A DNA stretch of 64,000 nucleotides from Streptomyces sp. ATexAB-D23 (GCF_000373645.1 NZ_KB892046.1:248001-312000); one strand, 5' to 3'. Counted from the first letter of the stretch, positions 28,986 to 41,928 are shown. Notes: generated by a model not told the origin, from the letters alone. Program-made: numbers and translations.

Positions 28986-29743
28986 CACTCCTTGACGCGC
29001 CGGTCAGACAGGGCGATCCGGCGCGCGCCCAGCCGGTGCGCCTCCACGGTCCGCCCCGCGTCCACCGTCTCCGCGAGCGCAGCCGCGACCGCCGCGTAGC
29101 CGGCGGCCTCCGAGCGGTACGCCGAGGGCGCCCGGCGGAAGTACCAGCGGCAGCCGATCAGCAACGCCGGCAACGCCACGAGCACCGCAAGCGCCAGCGG
29201 GGGAGCCGTGATGGTGAGGGCGGCGATGAGCAGGCCCGCCCACACCACGCCGATGGTCAGCTGCGGCACCGCCTCGCGCATCGCGTTGGCGAGCCGGTCG
29301 ATGTCCGTCGTGATCCGGGACAGCAGGTCACCCGTGCCGGCCCGCTCCAGCACGCCCGGGGGCAGCCGCACCGAGCGCACGAGGAAGTCCTCGCGCAGAT
29401 CGGCGAGCATCTCCTCACCCAGCATCGCGCTGCGCAGCCGCATCATGCGGGTGGCCACCGTCTGAACGACCAGCGCGACCGCGAAGACGGCAGCCGTGCG
29501 CTCCAGATGCAGGTCGGTGGCGCCCTCGGACAGATCCTCGACGAGCCCGCCCAGCAGGTACGGACCGACGATCGAGGCGGTCACCGCGAGCGTGTTGAGC
29601 AGGGTCACCACGATGAACGGGCGCCGGTGGCGGCGGATCAGCCCCCGCACATAGGCACGTACCGTCGCGGGGCTGCCGACCGGCAGGGTCGTGGCCGACT
29701 CAGGGGCCGCCGGGTCGTGGGCCGGTGGGGCCATGCCGATCAT
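28971..29743 (-). pseudogene. ABC exporter half-transporter, C-terminally truncated by the prophage
   Basis: Only the membrane domain remains (about 258 residues: FIVVTLLNTLAVTASIVGPYLLGG, GDLLSRITTDIDRLANAMREAVP, ALAVLVALPALLIGCRWYFR). The family continues for about 330 more residues including a full nucleotide-binding domain, absent here; the frame instead runs into phage DNA to a stop at 28868. The missing part should lie at the other end of the prophage, left of this window. Start overlaps the stop of the upstream partner (ATGA), so the two once formed a heterodimeric exporter. Confidence 0.8.
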
Positions 29744-31575
29744 GCCCGCTCCTCGATTTCCTCGCTCGTGCCGATCTCTTCGTCGCGGCCCGCCGCGGCC
29801 GCCGGCTCCTCGCCGGTATCGCGTGTGACGACGTCCCGGTACCGCTTCTCGGAGAGCAGCAGCTCACGGTGTGTACCGGCGGCCACCACCGAGCCCCCGT
29901 GGACCAGCGCCACCCGGTCCGCCAGGTCCAGCAGCAGCGGCGACGAGGAGAAGGCGACGGTCGTACGGTCCGTGCGCAGCGCCTTCACGCCCGCGGCGAC
30001 CCGCGCCTCGGTGTGTGAGTCGACGGCGGACGTGGGCTCGTCGAGGACGAGGGTGTCCGGGTCGGTGATCAACGACCGGGCCAGCGCGAGCCGCTGACGC
30101 TGTCCGCCGGAGAGCGACCGGCCGCGTTCGGTGATCCGGGTGTCCAGCGGCTCGCCGTCCGAGCCGGGGGACGCCTGCGCCAGGGCGGCCAGGACGTCGT
30201 CGCACTGGGCGGCCGACAGGGCGGCCCGAGCCGCGACCCTGCCGGACGACGGCACGTCCAGCAGCTCACGCAGGGTGCCCGAGAGCAGCACCGGATCCTT
30301 GTCCTGGACCAGGACGGCGGCCCGCGCCGCGTCCAGGTCCAGCTCGTCCAGGGGTACGCCGCCCAGCAGGACGGACGGCGGCCCGGAGGCTGCCGTGTCC
30401 TCGCCCGACTCTTCCCGCTCCTCGGGCTGGGCGTGCCCGCCGAGCCGCTCCGCCAGCCGGCCCGCCTCGTCGGGATCGCCGCAGACCACGGCGGTGAACA
30501 GCCCCTGGGGCGCGAGCAGCCCGGTGACCGGGTCGTACAGGTCGCCCGTCGGGACGGTGGTGGCCGTGGCCGCACGAGCGGTCCGGCTCAGCGACAGCAC
30601 CCGCACCGCCCGCTGCGCCGAGGGCCGGGAGAAGGAGTACGCCATGGCGATCTCCTCGAAGTGACGCAGCGGGAACAGGGTCAGGGTCGCCGCGCTGTAC
30701 ACCGTGACCAGCTGGCCGACCTCGACCTTGCCGTCCCTCGCCAGCGAGGCCCCGTAGACGACCAGGGCGAGCAGCAGCACGCCCGGCAGCAGGACCTGGA
30801 CCGCTGAGATGAGCGACCACATCCGGGCGTTGTGCACCGCGGCCTTGCGGACTTCCTGGGAAGCGCGCCGGTAGCGGTCCAGGAACAGGTCCTCGCCGCC
30901 GATGCCCCGCAGCACGCGCAGCCCGGCCACGGTGTCCGAGGCCAGCTCGGTGGCCTTGCCCGCCTTTTCGCGCTGGACGTCGGCACGGCGGGTGGCGCGG
31001 GGCAGCAACGGCAGCACGGACAGGGCCAGGAAGGGCATGGCGATCGCCACGAGAATGCCCAGGGAGGGCAGGTAGAGGAGGAGTCCGACGCTGACGACGA
31101 CCAGCACCGTCGCGGCGGCCAGGAAGCGGGAGAGGGACTCGACGAACCACCCGATCTTCTCCACGTCACCGGTGGAGACCGCCACCACCTCGCCCGCGGC
31201 GACCCTGCGGGTCAGCGCCGAACCCAGCTCGGCGGTCTTGCGGGACAGCAGCTGCTGGACCCGGGCCGCGGCGGTGATCCAGTTGGTGACGGCGCTGCGG
31301 TGGAGCATCGTGTCGCTCACCGAGGTCAGCACGCCGAGAAGCGCGGTCAGGCCGCCCGCCAGCGCGAGCCGTCCGCCCGACCGGTCGATGACCGCCTGGA
31401 CGGCCAGTCCGACGCTGAGCGGGTAGCCCGCGATGGAGCACTGGTGCAGGAGGCCCCAGAGCAGGGACTTGAGCTGCCCACGGATCTGATTGCGGCCCAG
31501 CCAGTACAGAAAGCGAGGGCCCGAGCGGACATCGGGATCGCCGGGATCCAGGTACGGAAGATCGCGAATGTGCAT
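29740..31575 (-). CDS. ABC exporter half-transporter with degenerate ATP-binding site
   Basis: 611 residues from the ATG at 31575 (MHIRDLPYLDPGDPD); longer in-frame extensions lack a ribosome binding site. Six-helix exporter domain, then a nucleotide-binding domain in which Walker A is lost: the usual GxxGxGKS position reads VVCGDPDEAGRL. The signature LSGGQRQRLALARSL and Walker B TLVLDEPTSAVD are intact, and the H-loop His is replaced (AFSSSPLLL). It would depend on its partner for ATP hydrolysis, yet that partner's domain was removed by the prophage. Confidence 0.78.
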   Translation of the reverse strand: MHIRDLPYLDPGDPDVRSGPRFLYWLGRNQIRGQLKSLLWGLLHQCSIAGYPLSVGLAVQAVIDRSGGRLALAGGLTALLGVLTSVSDTMLHRSAVTNWITAAARVQQLLSRKTAELGSALTRRVAAGEVVAVSTGDVEKIGWFVESLSRFLAAATVLVVVSVGLLLYLPSLGILVAIAMPFLALSVLPLLPRATRRADVQREKAGKATELASDTVAGLRVLRGIGGEDLFLDRYRRASQEVRKAAVHNARMWSLISAVQVLLPGVLLLALVVYGASLARDGKVEVGQLVTVYSAATLTLFPLRHFEEIAMAYSFSRPSAQRAVRVLSLSRTARAATATTVPTGDLYDPVTGLLAPQGLFTAVVCGDPDEAGRLAERLGGHAQPEEREESGEDTAASGPPSVLLGGVPLDELDLDAARAAVLVQDKDPVLLSGTLRELLDVPSSGRVAARAALSAAQCDDVLAALAQASPGSDGEPLDTRITERGRSLSGGQRQRLALARSLITDPDTLVLDEPTSAVDSHTEARVAAGVKALRTDRTTVAFSSSPLLLDLADRVALVHGGSVVAAGTHRELLLSEKRYRDVVTRDTGEEPAAAAGRDEEIGTSEEIEERA

Positions 31576-31852
31576 GACGTCCCAAAGGAATCGAAAGAGG
31601 CCGGGACCCGCGAGGGGCCCCGGGACGCATCGGGTGAAACACCGGGCCGCCCGCGGGGATTCGCAGGCGGGGAACCAAACCGTGCAAGCCTCGCGTATCA
31701 CCGGGGGCGCGGCAAACGCTTTTATCGGGTCCCGGCCGGGGACGGGACCGGCTGTGCGGGCCCGGCCGCGGACGGGTAAAGATTCGGCACGCTTTCGCCG
31801 GGTCCCCCTCGGGCGGGCGAAGGCGCACGTCACCAGGTGCGAGCATGGGCAG

Positions 31853-32596
31853 ATGCATATAGCCGGTGCGGTACGAGTGGTGGTCTCGGCGGCCGCCTGT
31901 GGTGTCCTGCTCACGACCCTGACGTCCTGCGGCGACAGCCAGGACACGAAGAAGAGCGGCGCCGGGCGGTCGGCCGCCGCCGAGAAGGGCAAGCAGAAGG
32001 AGCAGACCACCGGCCTGAAGCGCATCCCCGATGTGGGGAGCCGGCTCCAGTCGCAGATCCCGGCCGAGTCCCGCCAGGTCGTCGCCGTCTACGGCGCGGG
32101 CAAGGACTCCGCCGACTCCACCGTCATGCTCTACACCAAGTCCGGCTCCACCTGGGACAAGGTCGCCGGCTGGAAGGCGCACAACGGCAAGAAGGGCTGG
32201 GCGGCCAACCACCACGAGGACGACAAGCGCAGCCCGGTCGGCGTCTTCACCCTCAGCGACGCGGGCGGTGTGCTGGCCGATCCCGGCGCCCTCCTCCCGT
32301 ACACGCAGTCGGCGTCCATCCAGGCCCCGCACTACTGGGCGAAGTCCCACTGGCACGACTTCGACTACGTCATCGCCATCGATTACAACCGGGTCAAGGG
32401 CACCCCGCCCAACGACCCGACGCGCCCGCAGGGCCAGTCGAAGGGCGGCAGCATCTGGCTGCACATGGACCACGGCAGCGGGACTTCGGCGTGTGTGAGT
32501 GTGTCGAAGCCGGCCATGGAGAAGCTGCTGCGCACCTTGGACCCGAAGCAGCACCCGGTCGTGGTGATGGGCGACCGGGCGAGCCTGAGCGCCTGA
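31853..32596 (+). CDS. L,D-transpeptidase family lipoprotein (YkuD-like)
   Basis: 247 residues. Signal peptide with lipobox LTSC (Cys about 26), then a Lys/Ala-rich spacer. The catalytic domain has SPVGVFTLSDAGGV, a conserved His region HWHDFDYVI and the signature IWLHMDHGSGTSACVSVS, where HxxxxxxSxCxS contains the nucleophilic Cys. Enzymes of this fold crosslink or modify peptidoglycan outside the membrane. The 277-base gap upstream shows no recognisable RNA element. Confidence 0.78.
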   Translation: MHIAGAVRVVVSAAACGVLLTTLTSCGDSQDTKKSGAGRSAAAEKGKQKEQTTGLKRIPDVGSRLQSQIPAESRQVVAVYGAGKDSADSTVMLYTKSGSTWDKVAGWKAHNGKKGWAANHHEDDKRSPVGVFTLSDAGGVLADPGALLPYTQSASIQAPHYWAKSHWHDFDYVIAIDYNRVKGTPPNDPTRPQGQSKGGSIWLHMDHGSGTSACVSVSKPAMEKLLRTLDPKQHPVVVMGDRASLSA

Positions 32597-32615
32597 CAGG
32601 GCGCCGCCGTACGCT

Positions 32616-35615
<3,000 letters not shown>

Positions 35616-35663
35616 GGTGAGGTCTCCTCGGTGGTTCGGTGGTTCGGGGCTGCGTCCCGTGGG

Positions 35664-36107
35664 TCAGCAGCGGCGCTCCGGCATTCCGTTGACGAGAGCG
35701 GTCAGCAGTCCGCCGAGCACCTCGCGCTGATCGGCGGTCAATGGAGCCAGGATCTCTTCTGCGGCTGCCCGGCGCGCGTCGCGCAGCGAACGGAGTGTGG
35801 CGATGCCCTCGTCCGTGATCTCGATCCGGACCACTCTGCGACTGTCCGGATCAGGGATACGCCGCACCCGGCCGCCGGCCTCCAGGGCGTCCACCAACGT
35901 GGTGACGGCGCGCGGGACGACATCGAGGCGCTGCGCGAGATCCGCCATCCGGGGCGGACCGTCGTAGTGCGCCACAGTGCGCAGCAGCCGGAACTGCGCG
36001 GGCGTGATATCGATCGGCTCCAGCTGGCGGCTCTGAATGCGCTGGAGCCTGCGCGTCAGCCGCAGCAGCTGTTCGGCGAGAAGGCCGTCGGGGTCGGAAG
36101 AATCCAT
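35664..36107 (-). CDS. MarR-family transcriptional regulator
   Basis: 147 residues. Helical dimerisation segments flank the winged helix: ITPAQFRLLRTVAHYDGPPRMADLAQRLDVVPRAVTTLVDALEAGGRVRR in pieces, with the wing IPDPDSRRVVRIEIT. Divergent from the ABC exporter at 36312, with an inverted repeat between them, so it most likely represses that exporter and responds to a substrate drug or phenolic ligand (inference). Confidence 0.85.
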   Translation of the reverse strand: MDSSDPDGLLAEQLLRLTRRLQRIQSRQLEPIDITPAQFRLLRTVAHYDGPPRMADLAQRLDVVPRAVTTLVDALEAGGRVRRIPDPDSRRVVRIEITDEGIATLRSLRDARRAAAEEILAPLTADQREVLGGLLTALVNGMPERRC

Positions 36108-36133
36108 GGGAGGGAGACTATCAGGACTCTGCT

Positions 36134-36156
36134 CATTGTGAGTAGAGGTAACAATG
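36134..36156. promoter_or_regulatory. CATTGT/ACAATG inverted repeat, probable MarR operator
   Basis: CATTGT (36134-36139) and ACAATG (36151-36156) with an 11-base centre, in the 204-base divergent region between the marR-like and exporter genes. Confidence 0.5.
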
Positions 36157-36311
36157 GACTATGCTCTCATTCGGCTCGACCGTCGGGGTCGCGATTTCCG
36201 CGCCCGGACGGCCCTGCCCCCGCTTTGCCCCCACGCACCGCGGACGCGCGTGACCGTCACGGACGGCCGTGCCCCGCTCTCCCCGTAGCCACACGCCCGA
36301 CGAAGGAGCCC

Positions 36312-38120
36312 ATGAAACCCGACGAACCCACGTGGACACCCCCGCCCAGGGATGCCGCCCGGCCGCCCGCCGAGCTGCGCCGCATCCTCCGCCTTTTCCG
36401 GCCGTACCGCGGCCGCCTCGCCGTGGTCGGACTGCTCGTCGGCGCCTCGTCGCTGGTCTCGGTCGCCTCGCCGTTCCTGCTGCGCGAGATCCTGGACACC
36501 GCCATCCCGCAGGGGCGGACCGGGCTGCTCTCGCTGCTCGCCCTCGGCATGATCCTGACCGCCGTGATGAACAGCGTCTTCGGCGTGCTGCAGACCCTCA
36601 TCTCGACCACGGTCGGCCAGCGCGTGATGCACGACCTGCGCACCGCCGTCTACGCCCAGTTGCAGCGGATGCCGCTCGCCTTCTTCACCAGGACCCGTAC
36701 GGGTGAGGTCCAGTCCCGGATCGCCAACGACATCGGGGGCATGCAGGCGACCGTCACCTCGACGGCCACCTCACTGGTCTCCAACCTCACCGCTGTCATC
36801 GCCACCGTCGTCGCCATGCTGGCGCTCGACTGGCGGCTCACCGTCGTCTCGCTCCTCCTGCTGCCGGTCTTCGTCTGGATCAGCCGCCGGGTGGGCCGCG
36901 AGCGCAAGAAGATCACCACCCAGCGCCAGAAGCAGATGGCCACCATGGCGGCCACCGTCACCGAGTCGCTCTCCGTCAGCGGCATCCTGCTCGGCCGCAC
37001 GATGGGCCGCTCCGACTCACTCACCCGGGACTTCACCGAGGAGTCCGAACGGCTGGTCGCCCTCGAAGTGCGCTCCAGCATGGCCGGACGCTGGCGGATG
37101 TCGACGATCGGCATCGTCATGGCAGCCATGCCGGCCGTCATCTACTGGGCCGCGGGCATCGCCCTCCAGTCCGGCGGTCCCGCCGTCTCCATCGGCACGC
37201 TCGTCGCCTTCGTCTCGCTCCAGCAGGGCCTGTTCCGTCCGGCCGTGAGCCTGCTCTCCACCGGGGTGCAGATGCAGACGTCGCTCGCGCTCTTCCAGCG
37301 GATCTTCGAGTACCTCGACCTCACCGTGGACATCACGGAGCCGGAGAATCCGGTGCGCCTGGAGAAGATCCGGGGCGAGGTCCGCTTCGAGGACGTCGAC
37401 TTCAGTTACGACGAGACCAGCGGCCCGACCCTCAGCGGCGTCGACATCACGGTGCCCGCGGGTGCCGGCCTCGCCGTCGTCGGCGCCACCGGTTCCGGCA
37501 AGTCCACCCTCAGCTACCTCGTGCCCCGGCTCTACGACGTGACCGGAGGCCGGGTGACGCTCGACGGGATCGATGTCCGTGAGCTGGACTTCGACACCCT
37601 CGCCCGCGCGGTCGGCGTGGTCTCCCAGGAGACGTATCTCTTCCACGCCTCGGTCGCCGAGAACCTGCGCTTCGCGAAGCCGGACGCGACGGACAAGGAG
37701 ATCGAGGCGGCGGCCCGCGCGGCCCAGATCCACGACCACATCGCCTCACTGCCCGACGGATACGACACCCTCGTCGGTGAACGCGGCTACCGCTTCTCGG
37801 GAGGTGAGAAGCAGCGCCTGGCCATCGCGCGCACGATCCTGCGCGACCCCCCGGTGCTGATCCTCGACGAAGCGACGAGCGCGCTGGACACCCGTACCGA
37901 AGGCGCCGTGCAGGAGGCGATCGACGCGCTCTCCGCCGGACGCACCACCATCACCATCGCTCACCGGCTCTCCACCGTCCGCGACGCCGACCAGATCGTC
38001 GTCCTGGACGCCGGCCACGCGGCGGAGCGCGGCACCCACGAGGAACTGCTCCAGCAGGACGGGCGGTACGCCGCCCTGGTCCGCAGAGACACGGAGCCGG
38101 CCCCGGTGGCAGCGGGCTGA
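36312..38120 (+). CDS. ABC exporter (membrane + ATPase half-transporter)
   Basis: 602 residues. Six-helix exporter domain to about residue 330 (FRPYRGRLAVVGLLVGASSLV start), ATPase domain with Walker A VVGATGSGKST, Q-loop VVSQETYLF, signature FSGGEKQRLAIA, Walker B VLILDEATSALD and H-loop IAHRLST, all intact. It would work as a homodimeric drug or lipid exporter. A much longer frame is open upstream, but it is antisense to the oxidoreductase gene; GAAGGAGCC marks the ATG at 36312. Divergent MarR control is likely. Confidence 0.87.
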   Translation: MKPDEPTWTPPPRDAARPPAELRRILRLFRPYRGRLAVVGLLVGASSLVSVASPFLLREILDTAIPQGRTGLLSLLALGMILTAVMNSVFGVLQTLISTTVGQRVMHDLRTAVYAQLQRMPLAFFTRTRTGEVQSRIANDIGGMQATVTSTATSLVSNLTAVIATVVAMLALDWRLTVVSLLLLPVFVWISRRVGRERKKITTQRQKQMATMAATVTESLSVSGILLGRTMGRSDSLTRDFTEESERLVALEVRSSMAGRWRMSTIGIVMAAMPAVIYWAAGIALQSGGPAVSIGTLVAFVSLQQGLFRPAVSLLSTGVQMQTSLALFQRIFEYLDLTVDITEPENPVRLEKIRGEVRFEDVDFSYDETSGPTLSGVDITVPAGAGLAVVGATGSGKSTLSYLVPRLYDVTGGRVTLDGIDVRELDFDTLARAVGVVSQETYLFHASVAENLRFAKPDATDKEIEAAARAAQIHDHIASLPDGYDTLVGERGYRFSGGEKQRLAIARTILRDPPVLILDEATSALDTRTEGAVQEAIDALSAGRTTITIAHRLSTVRDADQIVVLDAGHAAERGTHEELLQQDGRYAALVRRDTEPAPVAAG

Positions 38121-38215
38121 CCGGCGGCGGCCGGTCCCGGCCCGTGCTGTGCCGGGGCATGCCGTCGAGAAGCGGGGTCCCCGCTACGGGGACCGGCGGG
38201 GGATAGCGTGCCCGC

Positions 38216-39064
38216 ATGGCGCACGAGACCCCGGACAACCGGCCTCACCGCAGACTTCGTCCGACCCGGCGCGGCCGTCTGGTGCTGCTCATCGGCGCCG
38301 TGCTCGTGCTCGCGGTGGCCGCCGCCGTGCTCGTCCCCCTGCTGACGAGGGAACCTCGTACCGAACAGCCCCGCACGCTGGTCATCCCCGAGGGACGGCG
38401 GGCCACGCAGGTCTACGCGGCCGTCGACAAGGCCCTCGGCCGGCCCGCCGGCACCACCGCGAAGACCGTGGCGACGGCGGACCTCCCGCTCCCCGCCGAA
38501 GCGAAGGGCAACCCCGAGGGCTACCTCTTCCCGGCGACATACCCCGTCACCTCCGCGACGACCCCGAAGAGCCTGCTGCGCTACATGGTCGACACGGCGG
38601 TCGAGCGCTTCGGCGCGGACCACATCACGGCCGGAGCACGGCGCAACGACGTCACCGTCTACCAGACGGTGACCATCGCCTCCATCGTCCAGGCCGAGGC
38701 GGACACCGAGGCGGACATGGGCAAGGTGGCCCGGGTCATCCACAACCGGCTCGACCGTGGAATGCCGCTCCAGATGGACTCCACCCTCAACTACGCGATG
38801 AACCGCAGCACGCTGGACACCACCACGGGCGACACCAAGATCGACAGCCCCTACAACAGCTACGATCACAAGGGCCTGCCGCCGACCCCCATCGGCAACC
38901 CGGGGGAGCAGGCGATGACATCGGCGATCGGCCCGACCCCCGGCCCCTGGCTGTACTTCGTGACGGTGGCCCCCGGCGACACCCGTTTCACCGACGACTA
39001 CGCGGAGCAGCAGCGCAACGTGGCGGAGTTCAACCGCAACCGCAGGAGTGAGGGGGAGGGCTGA
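38216..39064 (+). CDS. MltG/YceG-like endolytic transglycosylase
   Basis: 282 residues. Short cytoplasmic N-terminus, one membrane helix (LVLLIGAVLVLAVAAAVLVP), then an extracytoplasmic domain with ASIVQAEADTE (the family catalytic Glu), MPLQMDSTLNYA and SPYNSYDHKGLPPTPIGNPG, signature segments of MltG. It lacks the long N-terminal region of the chromosomal MltG near aroE in Streptomyces, so it is probably a paralogue. It would cleave nascent glycan strands. Confidence 0.8.
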   Translation: MAHETPDNRPHRRLRPTRRGRLVLLIGAVLVLAVAAAVLVPLLTREPRTEQPRTLVIPEGRRATQVYAAVDKALGRPAGTTAKTVATADLPLPAEAKGNPEGYLFPATYPVTSATTPKSLLRYMVDTAVERFGADHITAGARRNDVTVYQTVTIASIVQAEADTEADMGKVARVIHNRLDRGMPLQMDSTLNYAMNRSTLDTTTGDTKIDSPYNSYDHKGLPPTPIGNPGEQAMTSAIGPTPGPWLYFVTVAPGDTRFTDDYAEQQRNVAEFNRNRRSEGEG

Positions 39065-39080
39065 CGGGGAACGCCGGGAT

Positions 39081-40208
39081 TCACGCGGCCGACGCGACCT
39101 CGGCCCCGGCCCCGACCCCGTCCGCCGCTCCCGCGCCCTCCTGTTCCCGTTCCCTCTCCCGCCGGAGCAGGTCCCCGATGGCCCGGACGGCGGCTCGTCC
39201 GGCGCGGTTGGCGCCGATGGTGCTGGCGGACGGCCCGTACCCGACGAGGTGGACGCGCTCGTCCCGCACGGCTCGCGTGCCCTCGACCCGGATACCGCCC
39301 CCGCGCTCCCGCAGCCGCAGCGGGGCGAGATGGTCGACGGCGGCGCGGAAGCCGGTCGCCCAGAGGATGACATCGGCCTCGACAGCGCGGCCACCGTCCC
39401 AGGCGACGCCGTCCGGCGTGATCCGGTCGAACATCGGCAGCCGGTCGAGCACTCCGGACTCACGGGCGTGCCGGACGGCGTCGGTGACGGGCAGCCCGGT
39501 GACGCTCACCACGCTCTGCGGTGGCAGCCCGCGCCGCACCCGTTCCTCCACCATCGCCACGGCGGCCCGTCCCTGCTCCGCGCCGAACGGCCCGTCCCGG
39601 AACACCGGCGGCCGACGCGTCACCCAGTACGTCTGGGCCGCCACCTCGGCGATCTCCATCAGATGCTGCGTACCGGAGGCTCCGCCGCCCACGACGACGA
39701 CTCGCTGCCCGGCGAACTCGGCGGGCCCCGGGTAGCCGGCCGTATGCAGTTGCCGGCCCCGGAACGTCTCCTGCCCGGGGTAGCGAGGCCAGAACGGACG
39801 GTCCCATGTGCCCGTGGCGTTGATCAGGGACCGCGTCGCGTACGTGCCTTCGGAGGTCTCCACGAGCAGCCGCCCGCCCTCCCCCTCACGTACGGCGCTC
39901 ACCTCGACCGGCCGGTGCACCCGCAGCCCGAACGTGCGCTCGTACCGCGCGAAATACTCGCCGATCACCTCGGACGAGGGCCGCTCGTCGTCCGCGCCGG
40001 TCAGCTCCATCCCCGGCAGCGAGTGCATGCCGTGCACCTTGCCGTAGGTGAGCGACGGCCACCGGAACTGCCACGCACCGCCCGGAGCCGGGGCATGGTC
40101 GAGGACCACGAAGTCACGGTCCGGCTCCAGTCCGCCGCGTCGCAGGTGATAGGCACCGGACAGCCCCGCCTGCCCGGCGCCGATCACTACGACGTCCACC
40201 GAGCGCAT
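39081..40208 (-). CDS. Flavoprotein monooxygenase (NAD(P)/FAD)
   Basis: 375 residues. N-terminal FAD GxGxxG: VVVIGAGQAGLSGAYHL; second dinucleotide motif VVVVGGGASGTQHL near 170; ILWATGFRAAVDHL and VHLVGYGPSASTIG near the end, as in FMO/BVMO-like and CzcO-type proteins. The C-terminal tail is Arg/Glu/Ala-rich. An in-frame GTG at 40223 is an alternative start. Substrate unknown; it may detoxify aldehydes or small metabolites. Confidence 0.75.
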   Translation of the reverse strand: MRSVDVVVIGAGQAGLSGAYHLRRGGLEPDRDFVVLDHAPAPGGAWQFRWPSLTYGKVHGMHSLPGMELTGADDERPSSEVIGEYFARYERTFGLRVHRPVEVSAVREGEGGRLLVETSEGTYATRSLINATGTWDRPFWPRYPGQETFRGRQLHTAGYPGPAEFAGQRVVVVGGGASGTQHLMEIAEVAAQTYWVTRRPPVFRDGPFGAEQGRAAVAMVEERVRRGLPPQSVVSVTGLPVTDAVRHARESGVLDRLPMFDRITPDGVAWDGGRAVEADVILWATGFRAAVDHLAPLRLRERGGGIRVEGTRAVRDERVHLVGYGPSASTIGANRAGRAAVRAIGDLLRREREREQEGAGAADGVGAGAEVASAA

Positions 40209-40343
40209 CCCGAAATCGTTCACGCTTCTACCAACTCCGGAAGCCCGCCGGAACTTCCCACGACGGGCCGGCCACGGCCGCGAAGCACCGACGCGCACAC
40301 GCGATCGGCGGCATCGGGCCCGGAGAGCGGCAGGATGGGCGCC

Positions 40344-40766
40344 ATGTCCTCTCCCTTCACCACCACCGTCCTGCACCTCACCACGGGCTCGACGGAGACC
40401 GTCACCGACCTGACATCGGACTGCGAGCAGTTCCTCACTCGCGCGGCCGCCGGCCGCGACGGCCTCCTCAACATCTTCGTCCCGCACGCCACCGCCGGAA
40501 TCGCCATCCTGGAGACCGGAGCGGGCAGCGACGACGACCTCCTGGCGGCCCTGCACACGCTGCTCCCCGCCGACGACCGCTGGCAGCACCGCCACGGCAC
40601 CCCGGGCCACGGCCGGGACCACGTGGTCCCGGCCCTGATCCCCCCACACGCGACGCTGCCGGTGATCGCGGGACGCCTGGAGCTGGGAACCTGGCAGTCG
40701 GTGTGCCTGGTGGATACAAACATCAGCAATGCCGACAGGCAGGTGCGGTTGTCGTTCCTCGGGTAG
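40344..40766 (+). CDS. YjbQ family (secondary thiamine-phosphate synthase-like)
   Basis: 140 residues, the full YjbQ length. NIFVPHATAGIAILETGAGSDDDLLAAL, HGRDHVVPALIPPHATLPVIAGRLELGTWQSVCLVD are the conserved blocks with the His residues. Some members have weak thiamine-phosphate synthase activity in vitro; the physiological role is not settled. An ATG three codons earlier (40335) is an alternative. Divergent from the monooxygenase gene. Confidence 0.85.
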   Translation: MSSPFTTTVLHLTTGSTETVTDLTSDCEQFLTRAAAGRDGLLNIFVPHATAGIAILETGAGSDDDLLAALHTLLPADDRWQHRHGTPGHGRDHVVPALIPPHATLPVIAGRLELGTWQSVCLVDTNISNADRQVRLSFLG

Positions 40767-41016
40767 CTCCGGGGCGGTCACGACCGTAGGGGTGATTTCC
40801 GGCTGTACCAAGTGAGAGCCCGCCCCTGCTCTGACCATGGTTGCGCGAGTGACCCTGTGTGGAGGGCGCTGTGGAACCCGGCGGTACCGGTGCACGTGGC
40901 CGTCCGGTTCGCCGGGGACCGGGTTGGAAAGCTTCTCCCGGAGGCAGGGCCCGGTTTCCACTCGCGATCAGAACTCCGCCGGCCGGCGGCGAACGCGGCG
41001 AGTCGCTGCGAACCCG

Positions 41017-41928
41017 TCACGCTGGTGCTTGCCGCTCCACGAGGTCGGCCTCAGGCTGGGACGGCTCGGAGTTGCAGGCGCCCGAGGGGCGAAAGGGTTC
41101 GGCAAGCTGGTCCAGGTAGGCGATGGGGTAGTTCGGTTTGGCAGCCATGCCGAGTTGGTCCGATGAGAATCGGCGGGTGGGGTCATAAGAGAAGGTGCCG
41201 AGCAGGTGGTCCCAGATGAGGGTGAACAGGCCGAAGTTGACATCGCCGATCCCGGCCCATTTGAGGTGGTGGAACCGATGGCCTTCGTTCAGGGCCAGTA
41301 CCTGCTTGAGCGCTCCGATGCGGTAGTCGGCGTTGGAGTGCTGCAGAAGCAGCTGCACGGCCACGGCCAGGGCGAGCGCGGAGGCCACATCGACGGGCAT
41401 ACCGATCAACAGCAGTGGGGCGACTCCGGCACTCATCTCCAGGGTTTGATGCAGGGGGTGTTTCATCAGCCCGTTGAGGCCGTAGAAGCGTTTGACGGAG
41501 TGGTGGACCGCGTGGAAGCGCCACAGCGCGCCGATCTTGTGGCTGGCGAAGTGAACCAGGGTGATCCCCAGATCGGCGATGAGCACGGCGGCCGCCACCT
41601 GTACGGCGAATGGCCAGGAGCGGGGCCACAGGTCGCCCACCGTGACCAGCGCAGCAAGCAGCGGGATGGCTGCCACACTGATGAGTAGCAGGCCCTCGTT
41701 GACGAAAGCGTGCGCGACGTCGCGGCGCCCGTCCCCGGACAGCGGGGAGTTCCAGGCGTCCTCATAGGGCAGCAGGCGTTCGGCGGCGAACGAGCAGCCG
41801 ACGGCCAGGAGCAGCAGGCCGAGCAGCCAGGCCTTGGAGGCACCGGCGGCGGCCAGGGCGATACCGGCGCCGTTGACGCCGAGGAGCATGAACGGCACGT
41901 AGCCATAGCGGATCAAGGTGCGATACAT
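41017..41928 (-). CDS. Sterol desaturase / fatty acid hydroxylase family protein
   Basis: 303 residues, about six membrane segments, with the eight-His di-iron pattern: HFASH, FHAVHHS, a later HPLH and NEGHRFHHLKWAG. It would hydroxylate or desaturate a lipid or carotenoid in the membrane. The 250-base convergent gap on its 3' side (40767-41016) holds no gene I can support. An AraC regulator follows upstream on the same strand. Confidence 0.8.
   Translation of the reverse strand: MYRTLIRYGYVPFMLLGVNGAGIALAAAGASKAWLLGLLLLAVGCSFAAERLLPYEDAWNSPLSGDGRRDVAHAFVNEGLLLISVAAIPLLAALVTVGDLWPRSWPFAVQVAAAVLIADLGITLVHFASHKIGALWRFHAVHHSVKRFYGLNGLMKHPLHQTLEMSAGVAPLLLIGMPVDVASALALAVAVQLLLQHSNADYRIGALKQVLALNEGHRFHHLKWAGIGDVNFGLFTLIWDHLLGTFSYDPTRRFSSDQLGMAAKPNYPIAYLDQLAEPFRPSGACNSEPSQPEADLVERQAPA

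Noticed and set aside
31576..31852. A c-di-AMP-type riboswitch upstream of the L,D-transpeptidase
   Set aside because: A GGGGAACC-like stretch is present, but the other conserved blocks are not in the right order or strand.
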